DNA of 64,000 nucleotides from Janthinobacterium sp. 67 (GTDB taxonomy: Bacteria > Pseudomonadota > Gammaproteobacteria > Burkholderiales > Burkholderiaceae_D): the NCBI RefSeq assembly GCF_002797895.1, contig NZ_PGES01000001.1, positions 5,394,001 through 5,458,000 of the forward strand, given 5' to 3'. The notes under the pieces are model-generated. The model did no database searches. It saw only the letters and a program-made list of their open reading frames with translations, and was not told where the DNA came from. The translations under genes were made by a program, and so were the position numbers. This document shows, piece after piece, positions 33,658-42,552 of the stretch (positions are counted from its first letter, which is position 1; the number at the start of each line of letters is the position of its first letter).

Positions 33658-34499
33658 TCTCCCGAGGCGCCGCCGCCGTCAAATCCGCCGCCGCCGCCAC
33701 CGAAACCACCGCCGCCACCGCCACCGCCGAAGCCGCCGCCACCGCCGCCGAAGCCGCCGCCACCGCGGTTGTTCAGCGCCTGGTTCAAAATACTGCCCAG
33801 CACGACGCCGGTGGCGCCGCTGGACCAGTTGCTGCCGCGCTGCAGCCGCGTCGGCCCGCCACGCGAGCGGAACAGGGTCAGCACGACGAGGAAGCCGAAG
33901 AACAGCAGCGGCAGCCAGAAGCTCATGCCGCCCGCTTCCACCGTGGCCGGCGCTTTCTGCTGGACCGGGGCAGGGAATTGCTCCTGGTTCAGCAGGGTGG
34001 CAATGGCGCCGATGCCGGCGACCAGGCCGCCGTAATAGTCATTCTGCTTGAAATGGGGGGCGATCACGTCTTGCAGGATGCGTTTCGATTGCGCATCCGT
34101 CAACACGCCCTGCACGCCGCGGCCCGCCTCGATGCGCAGGCGGCGCAAGGACGATGGGTTGTCCTTCGCCACCATCAGCAGCACGCCGTCGTCGACGCCC
34201 TTGCGGCCCAGCTTCCAGGCATCCGTCACGCGGATGCTGTATTGCTCGATGGCTTCCGGTTCCGTGCTCTTGACCAGCAGCACGGCGATCTGGCTGCCCG
34301 TCTTCGCTTCGTAGTCGGCCAGCACGCCTTCCAGCGCCGCTTTCTGCTTGGCGTCCAGCATGCCGGCGTTGTCCGTCACGCGCGCGGCCAGCGGCGGCAC
34401 GGGCTGCAAGCCCTGCGCGCCGGCCGGCGCCATCGTCCACAGCAGCAGCGCCGTCGCCAGCGCCGCCAGATAAGACCAGGCTTTCATCTTATTTGCCAA
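33651..34499 (-). CDS. TPM-domain membrane protein with Gly-rich tail (YgcG type)
   Basis: A 282-residue protein with a signal peptide (cleavage near AGAQG), a periplasmic TPM domain (VTDNAGMLDAKQKAALEGVL, TGSQIAVLLVKSTEPEAIEQ, DDGVLLMVAKDNPSSLRRLRIEAGRG), a transmembrane helix (FWLPLLFFGFLVVLTLF) and a tail of Gly-Gly-Phe repeats ending in SGDW. The Gly-rich cytoplasmic tail is normal for this family. It overlaps lemA by 11 bases upstream and the small TPM gene downstream, a widely conserved trio. Confidence 0.92.
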   Translation of the reverse strand: MANKMKAWSYLAALATALLLWTMAPAGAQGLQPVPPLAARVTDNAGMLDAKQKAALEGVLADYEAKTGSQIAVLLVKSTEPEAIEQYSIRVTDAWKLGRKGVDDGVLLMVAKDNPSSLRRLRIEAGRGVQGVLTDAQSKRILQDVIAPHFKQNDYYGGLVAGIGAIATLLNQEQFPAPVQQKAPATVEAGGMSFWLPLLFFGFLVVLTLFRSRGGPTRLQRGSNWSSGATGVVLGSILNQALNNRGGGGFGGGGGGFGGGGGGGGFGGGGGGFDGGGASGDW

Positions 34500-35103
34500 A
34501 GTTGACGGTCGGCGCCGTCGAGATGGCTTTTTCGTTTTCCACCGTGAACGATGGCTTGACCTTGTAGCCGAAGACCATGGCCGTCAGGTTGTTCGGGAAG
34601 CTGCGCGCATGCACGTTGTAGTCCTGCACGGCGGCGATGTAGCGCTGGCGGGCCACGGTGATGCGGTTTTCCGTGCCTTCCAGCTGCGACTGCAAATCGC
34701 GGAAGCTCGTATCGGCCTTCAGGTCAGGGTATTTTTCGGACACGACCATCAGGCGCGACAGGGCCGACGACAGCTGGCCCTGCACTTGCTGGAATTTCTC
34801 GAACGCGGCCGGATCGTTCAGCACTTCGGGCGTGATCTGGAAACTGGTGGCGGCGGCGCGCGCCTTGGTCACCGCTTCCAGGGTTTCGCGTTCGTGCGTG
34901 GCATAGCCCTTGACGGTGTTGACCAGGTTGGGGATCAGGTCGGCGCGGCGCTGGTACTGGTTGACCACTTCGCCCCAGGCGGCCTTGGTGGCTTCATCCT
35001 TGCTCTGGAAGTCGTTGTAGCCGCAGCCCGTCAGGATGCCGGCCAGGACGGTGACGCTCAGCGCCAGGCGCAGCCATTTGGTGAATTGATTCGTGATTTG
35101 CAT
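34489..35103 (-). CDS. lemA: LemA-family lipoprotein
   Basis: A 204-residue LemA protein. The start at 35103 gives a signal sequence with lipobox (AGILTGCGYND). The body is the alpha-helical LemA fold: WGEVVNQYQRRADLIPNLVNTVKGYATHE, TLEAVTKARAAA, SRLMVVSEKYPDLKAD and RYIAAVQDYNVHARSFPNN. A longer open frame upstream has no support. LemA proteins accompany TPM proteins in many bacteria; the molecular role is unsettled. First gene of the operon, divergent from pyrF. Confidence 0.93.
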   Translation of the reverse strand: MQITNQFTKWLRLALSVTVLAGILTGCGYNDFQSKDEATKAAWGEVVNQYQRRADLIPNLVNTVKGYATHERETLEAVTKARAAATSFQITPEVLNDPAAFEKFQQVQGQLSSALSRLMVVSEKYPDLKADTSFRDLQSQLEGTENRITVARQRYIAAVQDYNVHARSFPNNLTAMVFGYKVKPSFTVENEKAISTAPTVNFGK

Positions 35104-35260
35104 GATGGGTTCCGTGCAGAGTAAGGGAGGTGGGGCAAATATACCTGAAACGGCCCGCAATGTCGGTTTAATAAGCGCCGGTCGCCGCCTCCGCCTGCCT
35201 TCCCGGGGCCGCGCCGCGTTACAATACGGGGTTTGCAACTGAAGATAGAGAAGGTGTGCC

Positions 35261-36085
35261 GTGAATTTCATCAATAAATTATCCGCCGCATGGACGGCCA
35301 ATAATTCCCTGCTGTGCGTGGGTCTGGACCCGGATCTGGCGAAACTGCCGGCCGAACTGCGCGATCTGCCTGATGGAATCACCACCTTTTGCACGCGCAT
35401 CATCGACGCCACGGCCGACCTGGCCTGCGCCTTCAAGCCGCAGATCGCGTATTTTGCCGCGCTGGGCGCGGAAAAGCAGCTGGAAGACATCTGCCGCTAC
35501 GTGCGCGAAAACTACCCGCACATCCCGCTGATCCTCGACGCGAAACGGGGCGACATCGGCGCGACGGCCACGCAATATGCGCGCGAAGCGTTCGAGCGCT
35601 ATGGCGCCGATGCCGTCACGGTGAACCCCTACATGGGCGAGGATTCGCTCGACCCTTACCTGGCGTGGAAAGACCGCGGCGTGATCATCCTGTGCCGCAC
35701 CTCGAACCCGGGCGGCTCGGACCTGCAATTCCTGAATACGGATGGCGAACCGCTGTACCAGCGCGTGGCACGCCTGGTGGCCGAGAAATGGAACAAGAAT
35801 GGCCAGTGCGCGCTCGTCGTCGGCGCCACCTTCCCTGAAGAACTGGCGCAAGTACGCGCCATCGTCGGCGACATGCCGCTGCTGGTACCCGGCATCGGCG
35901 CCCAGGGCGGCGACATCGCCGCCACCGTCGGCGCGGGCCAGACGGCCAGCGGCATGGGCATGATGATCAGCTCCTCGCGCGCCATCATCTACGCCACGCC
36001 GCAGGACGGCGAAGACTGGGCCGACGCGGCGCGCCGCGTGGCGATTGAAACGCGCGATGCCATCAATCAACATCGTTCGGTTTAA
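35261..36085 (+). CDS. pyrF: Orotidine 5'-phosphate decarboxylase, type 2
   Basis: A 274-residue enzyme of UMP biosynthesis. The type 2 (mycobacterial/betaproteobacterial) subfamily is shown by [16 protein letters not shown], the catalytic [18 protein letters not shown] and [16 protein letters not shown], and the C-terminal [12 protein letters not shown] phosphate site. The start is GTG with AGAGAAGG upstream. It is divergent from lemA. Downstream lie a REP-like doublet and a family 1 palindrome. Confidence 0.96.
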   Translation: MNFINKLSAAWTANNSLLCVGLDPDLAKLPAELRDLPDGITTFCTRIIDATADLACAFKPQIAYFAALGAEKQLEDICRYVRENYPHIPLILDAKRGDIGATATQYAREAFERYGADAVTVNPYMGEDSLDPYLAWKDRGVIILCRTSNPGGSDLQFLNTDGEPLYQRVARLVAEKWNKNGQCALVVGATFPEELAQVRAIVGDMPLLVPGIGAQGGDIAATVGAGQTASGMGMMISSSRAIIYATPQDGEDWADAARRVAIETRDAINQHRSV

Positions 36086-36103
36086 GCACCATCCATCAAA
36101 AAT

Positions 36104-36201
36104 GTAGGTCGGGTTAGGCCCGTGGCCGTAACCCGACAACACCGCTAACGTCCACAATGTTGTCGGATTACGCGGGCCTTCGGCCCGCTAATCCGACCTA
36201 C
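36104..36201. repeat. REP-like doublet 1 (two facing GTAGGTCGG hairpins)
   Basis: Unit 1 at 36104-36139 begins GTAGGTCGGGTTA and closes TAACCCGACA. Unit 2 at 36159-36201 runs in the opposite sense (TGTCGGATTA ... TAATCCGACCTAC). Each unit folds on itself. The central base pair differs between units (G-C in unit 1, A-T in unit 2). Non-coding, directly behind pyrF. Confidence 0.88.
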
Positions 36202-36279
36202 GGCTGCAAATTGAGCGCGCGATGTGATCAAAGCGCACCGTGCGGGCTGAAAAATTACATTCAGCAGGCCTCACAGCGT

Positions 36280-36389
36280 CTAACAAAACCGTAGCGAGCG
36301 GAAGGGAGAGGTGGTCGAGAAGCGCAACCGTACTCTAGTACGGTGAGCATCGCAGGCCACCTATACCGACGCGCAGTAGGTTTGGTTAG
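36280..36389. repeat. Intergenic palindromic repeat, family 1, copy B
   Basis: A 110-base element bounded by CTAACAAAACC and GGTTTGGTTAG. Read on the minus strand it matches copy A (19293-19394) in ACTGCGCGTCG, GCCTGCGATGCTCAC, TCTCG, CCAC and CTTCCGCTCG. The central hairpin (36327-36344) has two base pairs changed in a compensatory way relative to copy A. It ends 6 bases before the sbcB stop codon. Confidence 0.82.
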
Positions 36390-36395
36390 GTGCGA

Positions 36396-37844
36396 CTAAT
36401 CGCGCATGGGCGCCACCATCTCCGCGTAGTCGTACAGCTCGCCTAAAATCTCTTCTCCCCGCTCATCGACCGATTCCGACAGCACGTCGATTTCCGTAAA
36501 CAGCATTTCGATGGTGCGGGCGCCGCCGTCGCCGTCGAACAGGCGGGCGGCGCGGTGCTGCTCCCAGCGCAGGCTTTCCGCCTCGCTCAGGGTTTGCGGG
36601 AAATTGCGCGCGCGGTAGCGGAACAGCAATTCCTGCAGGCGCTCGTCGGCAAACGAAGGGCGGGCCGTGGCCAGCTTGGCCGGTGTTTCGCGGCGCAAGG
36701 ATTCCAGCAGGCGGCGGTCGTCGTTGCTGACGAAACCGTTGTACAAATCCTCATCCACGTCCAGCGCGACATTCGCGCCCGGGCGCTGGAACACTGCGGC
36801 CCAGATCGCATCCATGTTCGGCGCCGCGGCGGCAAATTGCGCGTTGATTTTCGCCGCGTCCACGTCGATGCCCCATTGCGCGGCCATGGCCGGCGACAGG
36901 GTTTTTAAATTGCCGACCAGCATGGGCGACTTGTTCAGGTGCACGCTTTTCACGGGCAGGCGCGTCATGCCTTCCGGCATGGCTTCCTTGCGCGTGAACA
37001 GCCGCGTGCGGATGGTGTCCGCGTCCAGTTCGAACAGTTCGCGCGGATCGTAGGCGCAATCCCAGACGAGGATCTCGTTCTTGTTGCTCGGGTGCGTGGC
37101 CAGCGGCCAGACGACGCCCAGGCAGCCCCGTTCGGCGGGGAACATGCCGGACACGTGCAGGAAAGGCTGGCGCTCGCCGGCGGCCAGGTGCATGCCCATT
37201 TCGCTGGCGACCCGGTCCTTCTTGTGCAGGGCCAGGCAGAATTCGAACAGTTTCGGCTGTTTCTGCCTGATCAGGCGGGCCAGGGCGATGGTGGCGCGCA
37301 CGTCGGACAGCGCATCGTGCGCCGCTTCGTGGACCAGGCCATTGGCCTTGCTCAGGTGTTCCAGCTTGAAACTGGTCTGGCCATCGTCGCGCTTGGGCCA
37401 TTGAATGCCTTCCGGGCGCAGCGCGTGCGTCATGCGCACCACGTCGAGGATGTCCCAGCGGCCGCAATGGTTCTTCCATTCGCGCGCGTACGGGTCGATC
37501 AGGTTGCGCCAGAACAGGAAACGCGTGACTTCATCGTCGAAACGGATGGTGTTGTAGCCCACGCCGATGGTGCCCGGTTCCGAAAAGGCCGCTTCGATGG
37601 TGGCGGCGAACTGGTGCTCGGGCACGCCCAGCTGCAGACATTGCTGCGGCGTGATGCCCGTGATCAGGCACGATTGCGGGTCGGGCAGGAAATCATTGGC
37701 AGGCTGGCAATACAGCATGATCGGCTCGCCGATCTCGTTGAGGTCCTCATCCGTGCGGATGGCGGCGAACTGGGCCGGACGGTCGCGGCGTGGCTGGGCG
37801 CCAAAGGTTTCGTAATCGTGCCAAAGAAAGGTCTGCTTAGTCAT
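36396..37844 (-). CDS. sbcB: Exodeoxyribonuclease I
   Basis: A 482-residue single-strand-specific 3'-5' exonuclease of the DEDDh class, acting in recombination and mismatch repair. The Exo I motif reads FLWHDYETFGAQPRRDRPAQFAA; Exo II includes GYNTIRFDDEVTRFLFWRN; Exo III is HEAAHDALSDVRATIALARLI. The SH3-like and C-terminal helical domains follow (DCAYDPRELFELDADTIR). Length matches E. coli SbcB. It is a single gene, with a family 1 palindrome right behind its stop. Confidence 0.96.
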   Translation of the reverse strand: MTKQTFLWHDYETFGAQPRRDRPAQFAAIRTDEDLNEIGEPIMLYCQPANDFLPDPQSCLITGITPQQCLQLGVPEHQFAATIEAAFSEPGTIGVGYNTIRFDDEVTRFLFWRNLIDPYAREWKNHCGRWDILDVVRMTHALRPEGIQWPKRDDGQTSFKLEHLSKANGLVHEAAHDALSDVRATIALARLIRQKQPKLFEFCLALHKKDRVASEMGMHLAAGERQPFLHVSGMFPAERGCLGVVWPLATHPSNKNEILVWDCAYDPRELFELDADTIRTRLFTRKEAMPEGMTRLPVKSVHLNKSPMLVGNLKTLSPAMAAQWGIDVDAAKINAQFAAAAPNMDAIWAAVFQRPGANVALDVDEDLYNGFVSNDDRRLLESLRRETPAKLATARPSFADERLQELLFRYRARNFPQTLSEAESLRWEQHRAARLFDGDGGARTIEMLFTEIDVLSESVDERGEEILGELYDYAEMVAPMRD

Positions 37845-38000
37845 TGATGGTCATTACTTGGTTACTTGATTGGTTATCCGGGCCCGTAAAAGAGCGCCGC
37901 TGCTACAGTTTTCTGAAAACCTGCCGATACTACACGAGAGGATGGTCATCACTGCGTTTCCCGCATGGTGGCATACATTGCCCGTTCAAGGAGGCCTATC

Positions 38001-38630
38001 GTGTCAATTCCCATCGCCGCTAGCGGCAATTCCACCCCTTCCGTGACTTCCGTCAGTACGGGCGTTGCCGGCAAGGACGATAAAGTCCAGCAAAAGGACG
38101 GCGTCAACGCTGAAATGAGCGTCAACGATCGCACGAAGCTGCAATTGAACGCTTCCATCATGCAGGCCTCGCTGAACGTGTCGATCGGTTCCGAGAATGA
38201 GCCGCTGGCGCTGCTGTACAAGACGGCCATCACCAACATCAATGAAGCGCTGAAGAGCCAGTACGGCGACGACGCGATCCAGAACGCGGCGTCGCAGGAC
38301 AATAGCGCCGAAGCGACGGCGAGCCGCATTGTATCGCTGTCGACGGGTTTTTTTGACGCCTTCAAGCAGCAGAATCCCGACATGGACGACGATACGGCCC
38401 TGAGCAAGTTCATGGACACCATCAGCGGCGGCATGGAAAAAGGCTTCAAGGAAGCGCGCGATATCCTGGGCGGCTTGAAAGTGTTGAAAGGCGATATCGC
38501 CGGCAATATCGACAAGACGTATGAACTGGTGCAGAAGGGCTATGCGGATTTCATCGCCGCGCACAGCAGCAAGAACAATGACGCTGCCAAGCCGGATACT
38601 TCCAAGCCGGCCGACAGCAAGGCTGCCTGA
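38001..38630 (+). CDS. DUF5610-type protein
   Basis: A 209-residue protein without signal peptide. The GTG at 38001 is preceded by AAGGAGG, a near-perfect ribosome-binding site, so the open frame upstream is not used. The N-terminus is Ser/Thr/Val-rich and disordered. The body has PLALLYKTAITNINEALKSQYG, ATASRIVSLSTGFFDAFKQQNP and ARDILGGLKVLKGDIAGNIDKTYELVQKGYADF, which I recall as the DUF5610 family of unknown function. The C-terminus is Lys/Asp/Ala-rich. It stands alone and converges on the diguanylate cyclase gene. Confidence 0.85.
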   Translation: MSIPIAASGNSTPSVTSVSTGVAGKDDKVQQKDGVNAEMSVNDRTKLQLNASIMQASLNVSIGSENEPLALLYKTAITNINEALKSQYGDDAIQNAASQDNSAEATASRIVSLSTGFFDAFKQQNPDMDDDTALSKFMDTISGGMEKGFKEARDILGGLKVLKGDIAGNIDKTYELVQKGYADFIAAHSSKNNDAAKPDTSKPADSKAA

Positions 38631-38646
38631 TCAATATTGCGCCGGA

Positions 38647-38739
38647 AGCGCCTGAGAAAATGTCCAGGGCGTTGCCGGAGGCAGTACGAATGTACGACGA
38701 GGCAATGCAACGACGCCATGGGCGTTTTATCAGGTGCTT
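38647..38739. repeat. Intergenic palindrome, family 2
   Basis: A 93-base imperfect inverted repeat between two convergent genes. Left arm AAGCGCCTGAGAAAATGTCC; the right arm read on the other strand is AAGCACCTGATAAAACGCCC. The match continues into CAGGGCGTTGC/CATGGCGTCGTTGC. The centre has GTAC-gaat-GTAC. The right arm covers the last three codons of the diguanylate cyclase gene, so it probably forms both genes' transcript ends. Confidence 0.75.
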
Positions 38740-39701
38740 ACGCGGTTGCGTCCGCTTGCCTTGGCGCGGTACAGCGCCGCGTCGGCCGCCGCGATCAGCG
38801 CATGGTCATCCTGTTCGGCCGCCAGGCTGGCCACGCCGAACGAACCCGTGATGTGCGGCAGCGCGCTGCGCATGTCGGCGAAGATGACGGCTTGCCGCAT
38901 GCGTTCGCACAAGCGTTCGGCCACCCGCAGGGCCACGTGTTCGCTGGTATCGGGCAAGATCACCATCATTTCCTCACCACCGTAGCGCACGGCAAAATCC
39001 GTCGGCCGCAGGGCCGCGCCCAGCACTTGCGCGGCGATGCGCAGCGCCTGGTCGCCCGCCTGGTGGCCGTGCGTATCGTTGAAGCGCTTGAAATGGTCGA
39101 GGTCTATCATCACCAGCGACAGCGGCGAGGCGCTGGAGTGGGCCGTGACGATCATGTTCGGCAGTAAATCGGTGAGCCAGGCGCGGTTGTACAAGCCCGT
39201 CAGGCTGTCGACCATCGACAGCTGGCGGTAGAATTCGCCCAGTTTCTGCCGGCGGCGCAGCAGGGCATTGGCGGCGCGGATGCGGAAGGACAGCAGCCGC
39301 AGCAGGTTGCGCGCCAGGCCGTTCGACTGCTCGATCAATTCCCAGACGACGGCCGCGTCGATCACCAGCAAATCAGTTTCTTCCAGGGCGGAAATGGCGG
39401 CCAGGTTGCTCGCTTCATCGAGCACCGATTGTTCACCCACGCTTTCGCCGGGCAAGACCTTGCTGACGGTGCCGTCATCCATGCCCGTGTGGGTGTCGGC
39501 TGCCACGGCCAGCGAGCCGCGCAGGACGATGTAGAGGCTGGCGCCTTGCGTGTCGGCAATGGCTTCGCCCGCTTCGAGGCGCATGACGGGGCAGGGCGCC
39601 AGCATGGCGGCCGTCTGGCTATCCGCTCCATCGCGAAATAGCTGTAAATCGCCGATGTTGCAGCCTGAAGCGCCGAAGTTGCCGATCTGTTCCACAATCA
39701 C
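38730..39701 (-). CDS. Diguanylate cyclase with N-terminal cyclic-nucleotide-binding-like domain
   Basis: A 323-residue cytoplasmic protein. Residues about 20-145 resemble a CRP-type nucleotide-binding barrel (LRGSLAVAADTHTGMDDG, VLPGESVGEQSVLDE). A short helical linker follows, then a GGDEF domain (about 160-320): DSLTGLYNRAWL, MIDLDHFKRFNDTHGHQAGDQAL, and the active-site RYGGEEMMVILP. The GGEEM signature keeps the catalytic Glu pair, so cyclic di-GMP synthesis is likely. No RxxD inhibitory site is obvious five residues before GGEEM. It ends within palindrome family 2. The ligand of the N-domain is unknown. Confidence 0.9.
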   Translation of the reverse strand: MIVEQIGNFGASGCNIGDLQLFRDGADSQTAAMLAPCPVMRLEAGEAIADTQGASLYIVLRGSLAVAADTHTGMDDGTVSKVLPGESVGEQSVLDEASNLAAISALEETDLLVIDAAVVWELIEQSNGLARNLLRLLSFRIRAANALLRRRQKLGEFYRQLSMVDSLTGLYNRAWLTDLLPNMIVTAHSSASPLSLVMIDLDHFKRFNDTHGHQAGDQALRIAAQVLGAALRPTDFAVRYGGEEMMVILPDTSEHVALRVAERLCERMRQAVIFADMRSALPHITGSFGVASLAAEQDDHALIAAADAALYRAKASGRNRVST

Positions 39702-39810
39702 ACTTTCAAAAAGCCGGCGCGCGAGCAGGGTGCCGGTAGCTTCATGATAGCGTAAAGCGGCCTTGGCCGTAACGGCAAAGGCTTGCTTGATGTCACTTAC
39801 TGTGAGAAAT

Positions 39811-39832
39811 ACGACAATTATTTCATTGTCGT
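39811..39832. promoter_or_regulatory. Palindrome upstream of the diguanylate cyclase gene
   Basis: ACGACAAT (39811-39818) and ATTGTCGT (39825-39832) form a perfect 8-bp inverted repeat with a 6-base spacer, 110 bases before the start. TCAC-ttact-GTGA (39793-39805) lies beside it. Either could be an operator. Confidence 0.3.
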
Positions 39833-39903
39833 GTTATTAAGCTGAAATGCTTGTGGTTTTATTATTGGTATTGCCGCGCACAAAAGGCGGGCCAGATGTG
39901 CAA

Positions 39904-39925
39904 AGGCAGCCTTGAACGGCTGCCT
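39904..39925 (-). terminator. Hairpin behind the HPF-like gene
   Basis: AGGCAGCC (39904-39911) pairs with GGCTGCCT (39918-39925) around TTGAAC. On the minus strand only TTT follows, so it is a weak intrinsic terminator for the gene at 39970-40332. Confidence 0.5.
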
Positions 39926-39969
39926 CAGTCTCTGGAAATCCTGCAGGGGGGGAGTTACTCGGCGGTTTC

Positions 39970-40332
39970 TTACGCTTCGGCCGTATCGATCACGGCATTC
40001 TTGCCGGTGGCGTGGCGCTTGCTGTCTTGCAGGCGGCCCAGGGCGCTATCGATGGCGCGTTTCAGTTTGTCGGTGGCGCCGGCGACGGATTGATGCACGG
40101 TGGCGTTTTGCTCAGTGACGGCAATTGGTTGATAGCCGGCAACGCGCGCTTCCATGACGCAGCGGATATCGTCTGCGCCGCCTTTTGGGCCATTCGTGTC
40201 GCTGAGGTGGACTTCGATGCGGGTCAGGTTGTCGCGGAAGCGGCTCAGTGCGCTTTCAAGTACGGATTGCACATGTTCGTTCAGTCCAGCGGTGTTGGCG
40301 ATGGTGCTGTCGGTATGAATATTGATTTGCAT
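39970..40332 (-). CDS. HPF/RaiA-family ribosome-associated protein
   Basis: A 120-residue protein whose N-terminal 100 residues fit the HPF/RaiA (sigma-54 modulation) fold: MQINIHTDSTIANTAGLNEH, ALSRFRDNLTRIEVHLSDTNG, and ATDKLKRAIDSALGRLQDSK. Family members bind the 30S subunit and help ribosome hibernation; members of this subgroup, with CVMEARVAGYQPIAV in place of the basic RNA-binding strand, are often annotated only as ribosomal-subunit-interface-like. AGGAG lies 9 bases before the ATG. Single gene with a weak terminator. The ribosome-binding role is by family only. Confidence 0.82.
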   Translation of the reverse strand: MQINIHTDSTIANTAGLNEHVQSVLESALSRFRDNLTRIEVHLSDTNGPKGGADDIRCVMEARVAGYQPIAVTEQNATVHQSVAGATDKLKRAIDSALGRLQDSKRHATGKNAVIDTAEA

Positions 40333-40516
40333 ATGCTTACTCCTGTCAATTCAAAAAAAACCCATCTCAGGCGTGCTGCTGCCTGGTTGCTGCCTCATGC
40401 ACACGACCTCTGTGCATGGAACTTATCTTACTCCTCTTTCCAGTATTTCAAGAGGGTGCGCACGATTAAGATGAGCTTAACCCTTCAGCCAGGTCAAGTT
40501 TCCACTACGAAATTAT

Positions 40517-41197
40517 TCAACCATTGATCAGGCCTGCGGCAATATTGATCGACAGCCCCAGCACGACCAGGTTGAAGAAAAAGCTCAGCACGGATTGCCC
40601 CAGCACGATTTGCCGCATCAGGCGCGTCTGGACGGAAACGTCCGACGTTTGCACGGCCACGGCAATGGTGAACGAGAAATACAGGAAATCCCAGTAATCG
40701 GGGTTTTGCTCGTCGTCGGGAAACTTCAGCGGGCGCAGTGCGGGGTCGGCCTGGTAATACAGGTGGGCATAGTGGAAGCAGAACAGGGTGCCGACGAGGA
40801 ACCAGGAGCCGACCAGCGTGAGTATCGTCAAGCCGTAGTGCAGCGCGCGCGCGTCCGGTGTCATGTCCTTCATGGCGGACAGTTGCGAGACGATGGCCAC
40901 CAGGCTCATCACGGATGCGACGGACAGGGCCGACAGGACGGTCGCCGCCCGCTCGTCCTGGCGCGCCGCCATCATTTTCACGCGGTGGTGGTTGGCGCGC
41001 ATCATCATCCAGGCCATCGTCGCCAGGTAAAACCAGACGGCCACGTTCCACGCCGTCAGCAAGCGCGTCATCTGTTGCCAGGACGAAGGCAGCAGCAGAC
41101 CAGCCGCCACGCCGATGGCCGTGGCCAGGCTCAGGTGGGGACGGCTGCGGATGAAGCTGCGAAACGGAAGCGTGATTTTCATGGTGCCAGGATGCAT
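40517..41197 (-). CDS. DUF1345-type inner-membrane protein
   Basis: A 226-residue membrane protein with about five or six hydrophobic segments (ATAIGVAAGLLLPSSW, AVWFYLATMAWMMMRAN, LHYGLTILTLVGSWFLVGTLFCFHYAHLYY). The segment FPDDEQNPDYWDFLYFSFTIAVAVQTSDV is characteristic of the DUF1345 family, whose function is unknown. The C-terminal SVLSFFFNLVVLGLSINIAAGLI is the last helix. It follows the MFS gene on the same strand after 24 bases and may be co-transcribed. Confidence 0.85.
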   Translation of the reverse strand: MHPGTMKITLPFRSFIRSRPHLSLATAIGVAAGLLLPSSWQQMTRLLTAWNVAVWFYLATMAWMMMRANHHRVKMMAARQDERAATVLSALSVASVMSLVAIVSQLSAMKDMTPDARALHYGLTILTLVGSWFLVGTLFCFHYAHLYYQADPALRPLKFPDDEQNPDYWDFLYFSFTIAVAVQTSDVSVQTRLMRQIVLGQSVLSFFFNLVVLGLSINIAAGLING

Positions 41198-41221
41198 CTG
41201 TTGGGATAGCGCATCTTACGC

Positions 41222-42472
41222 TTAAGTTGCCGCCGTGGTGGCCGCCTTCGCCGCCGTTTCCTTTTCGTGGTGGGGGAAGCGGTCCATGCGCGACAGCACG
41301 GGGAACAGCACGGCCCAGATGCCCGTCACGGCCAGGGTGGCGGCGCCGCCGAAGAGTACGGCGCGCACCAGGCCGAACCAGCCGGCCGTCAAGCCCGATT
41401 CGAATTCGCCCAGCTCGTTCGAGGCGCCGATGAAGACGGCGTTCACGGCGCTGACCCGGCCGCGGATCTCGTCCGGTGTCTCGAACTGCACCAGCAGGTG
41501 GCGGATGTAGACGCTGACCATGTCGCCTGCGCCCATCAGGAACAGCGCTACCAGCGCCAGAGGGAAATAGCTGGTGCTGCCCAGCACCAGGGTGCCCAGG
41601 CCGAAGACGGCCACGCCGCCGAACATCCACGGACCCACGCGGCGCGTGATGGGGAAGATGGCCAGCAGAATCGAACACAGGGCCGCGCCGGCGCCCGGCG
41701 CCGTGCGCAGCAAGCCCAGGCCGCTGGGGCCGATGTGCAGCACGTCGTGCGCGAGCGCCGGCAGCAGGGCCGTGGCGCCGCCGAACAGCACGGCGAACAG
41801 GTCGAGCGAAATGGCGCCCAGCACGATGGGTTTCGACCAGACGAAGCGCAAGCCTTCGAGCAGGGTATGCCAGCTGGCCGGTTCCCGCCTGACCACTTGC
41901 GGCGCCGGCGTGGTGGCGCGCATCAGCAGCACGGACAGCACCAGCAAGGCCGAAGAAATCAAATACACTACCTTGGGGCCGAAGTAATACAGCAAGCCGC
42001 CCAGGGTAGGCCCCAAGATGATGGCCACGTGCGAACTCGACGAGCTGAGCGCGACGGCGCGGCTGAAGTGTTGCGTGGGCACCATGTTGACCAGCACGGC
42101 TTGCGTGGCCGGCATCATGAAGGCGCGCGCGCTGCCGAACAGCACCAGCACGACAAACACGGGCCAGACGATGGCAAGTCCACTCAGGGTGAATGCCAGC
42201 AGGGCAAGCGCGCAAGCGAGCTGCGCTGTCATGCACCAGGCGATGATGTTGCGGCGGTTGTAGCGGTCGGCCACGTGGCCGGCCGGCAAAATCAAGACGA
42301 GGAAGGGGGCGAACTGCGCCAGGCCGATCAAGCCCAGGTCGAACAGGCTGCCCGTGATCTGGTACACCTGCCAGCCGATGGCCACGCTTTGCATCTGCAC
42401 GGCCACGGTGCCCAGCACGCGGGCGGAAAGGTAAAAGGCGAAGTTGCGGTGACGCAGGATGGCGAAAGACAT
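41222..42472 (-). CDS. MFS transporter (enterobactin-exporter/DHA3-like)
   Basis: A 416-residue membrane protein with 12 hydrophobic segments. I place the start at 42472 (MSFAILRHRNFAFYLSARV), the typical N-terminus of this MFS branch; an open frame upstream is unrelated in character. The motif A loop reads PAGHVADRYNRRNIIAWCM, followed by FVVLVLFGSARAFMMPATQAVL. It resembles EntS-type and macrolide-type exporters. The substrate is unknown. The flavin-reductase gene lies 80 bases upstream on the same strand. Confidence 0.87.
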   Translation of the reverse strand: MSFAILRHRNFAFYLSARVLGTVAVQMQSVAIGWQVYQITGSLFDLGLIGLAQFAPFLVLILPAGHVADRYNRRNIIAWCMTAQLACALALLAFTLSGLAIVWPVFVVLVLFGSARAFMMPATQAVLVNMVPTQHFSRAVALSSSSSHVAIILGPTLGGLLYYFGPKVVYLISSALLVLSVLLMRATTPAPQVVRREPASWHTLLEGLRFVWSKPIVLGAISLDLFAVLFGGATALLPALAHDVLHIGPSGLGLLRTAPGAGAALCSILLAIFPITRRVGPWMFGGVAVFGLGTLVLGSTSYFPLALVALFLMGAGDMVSVYIRHLLVQFETPDEIRGRVSAVNAVFIGASNELGEFESGLTAGWFGLVRAVLFGGAATLAVTGIWAVLFPVLSRMDRFPHHEKETAAKAATTAAT

Positions 42473-42552
42473 GAACACTTTCCAGGGAGCGGCGGGATGG
42501 GGCGGGTGGCGGCAGCGGATGCCGCACCTGCAGCATCCCGCTGTCTGGATGC

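Noticed and set aside
35104..35490. N-terminal extension of LemA
   Set aside because: It overlaps the divergent pyrF start and would hide the lipobox signal sequence beginning at 35103.
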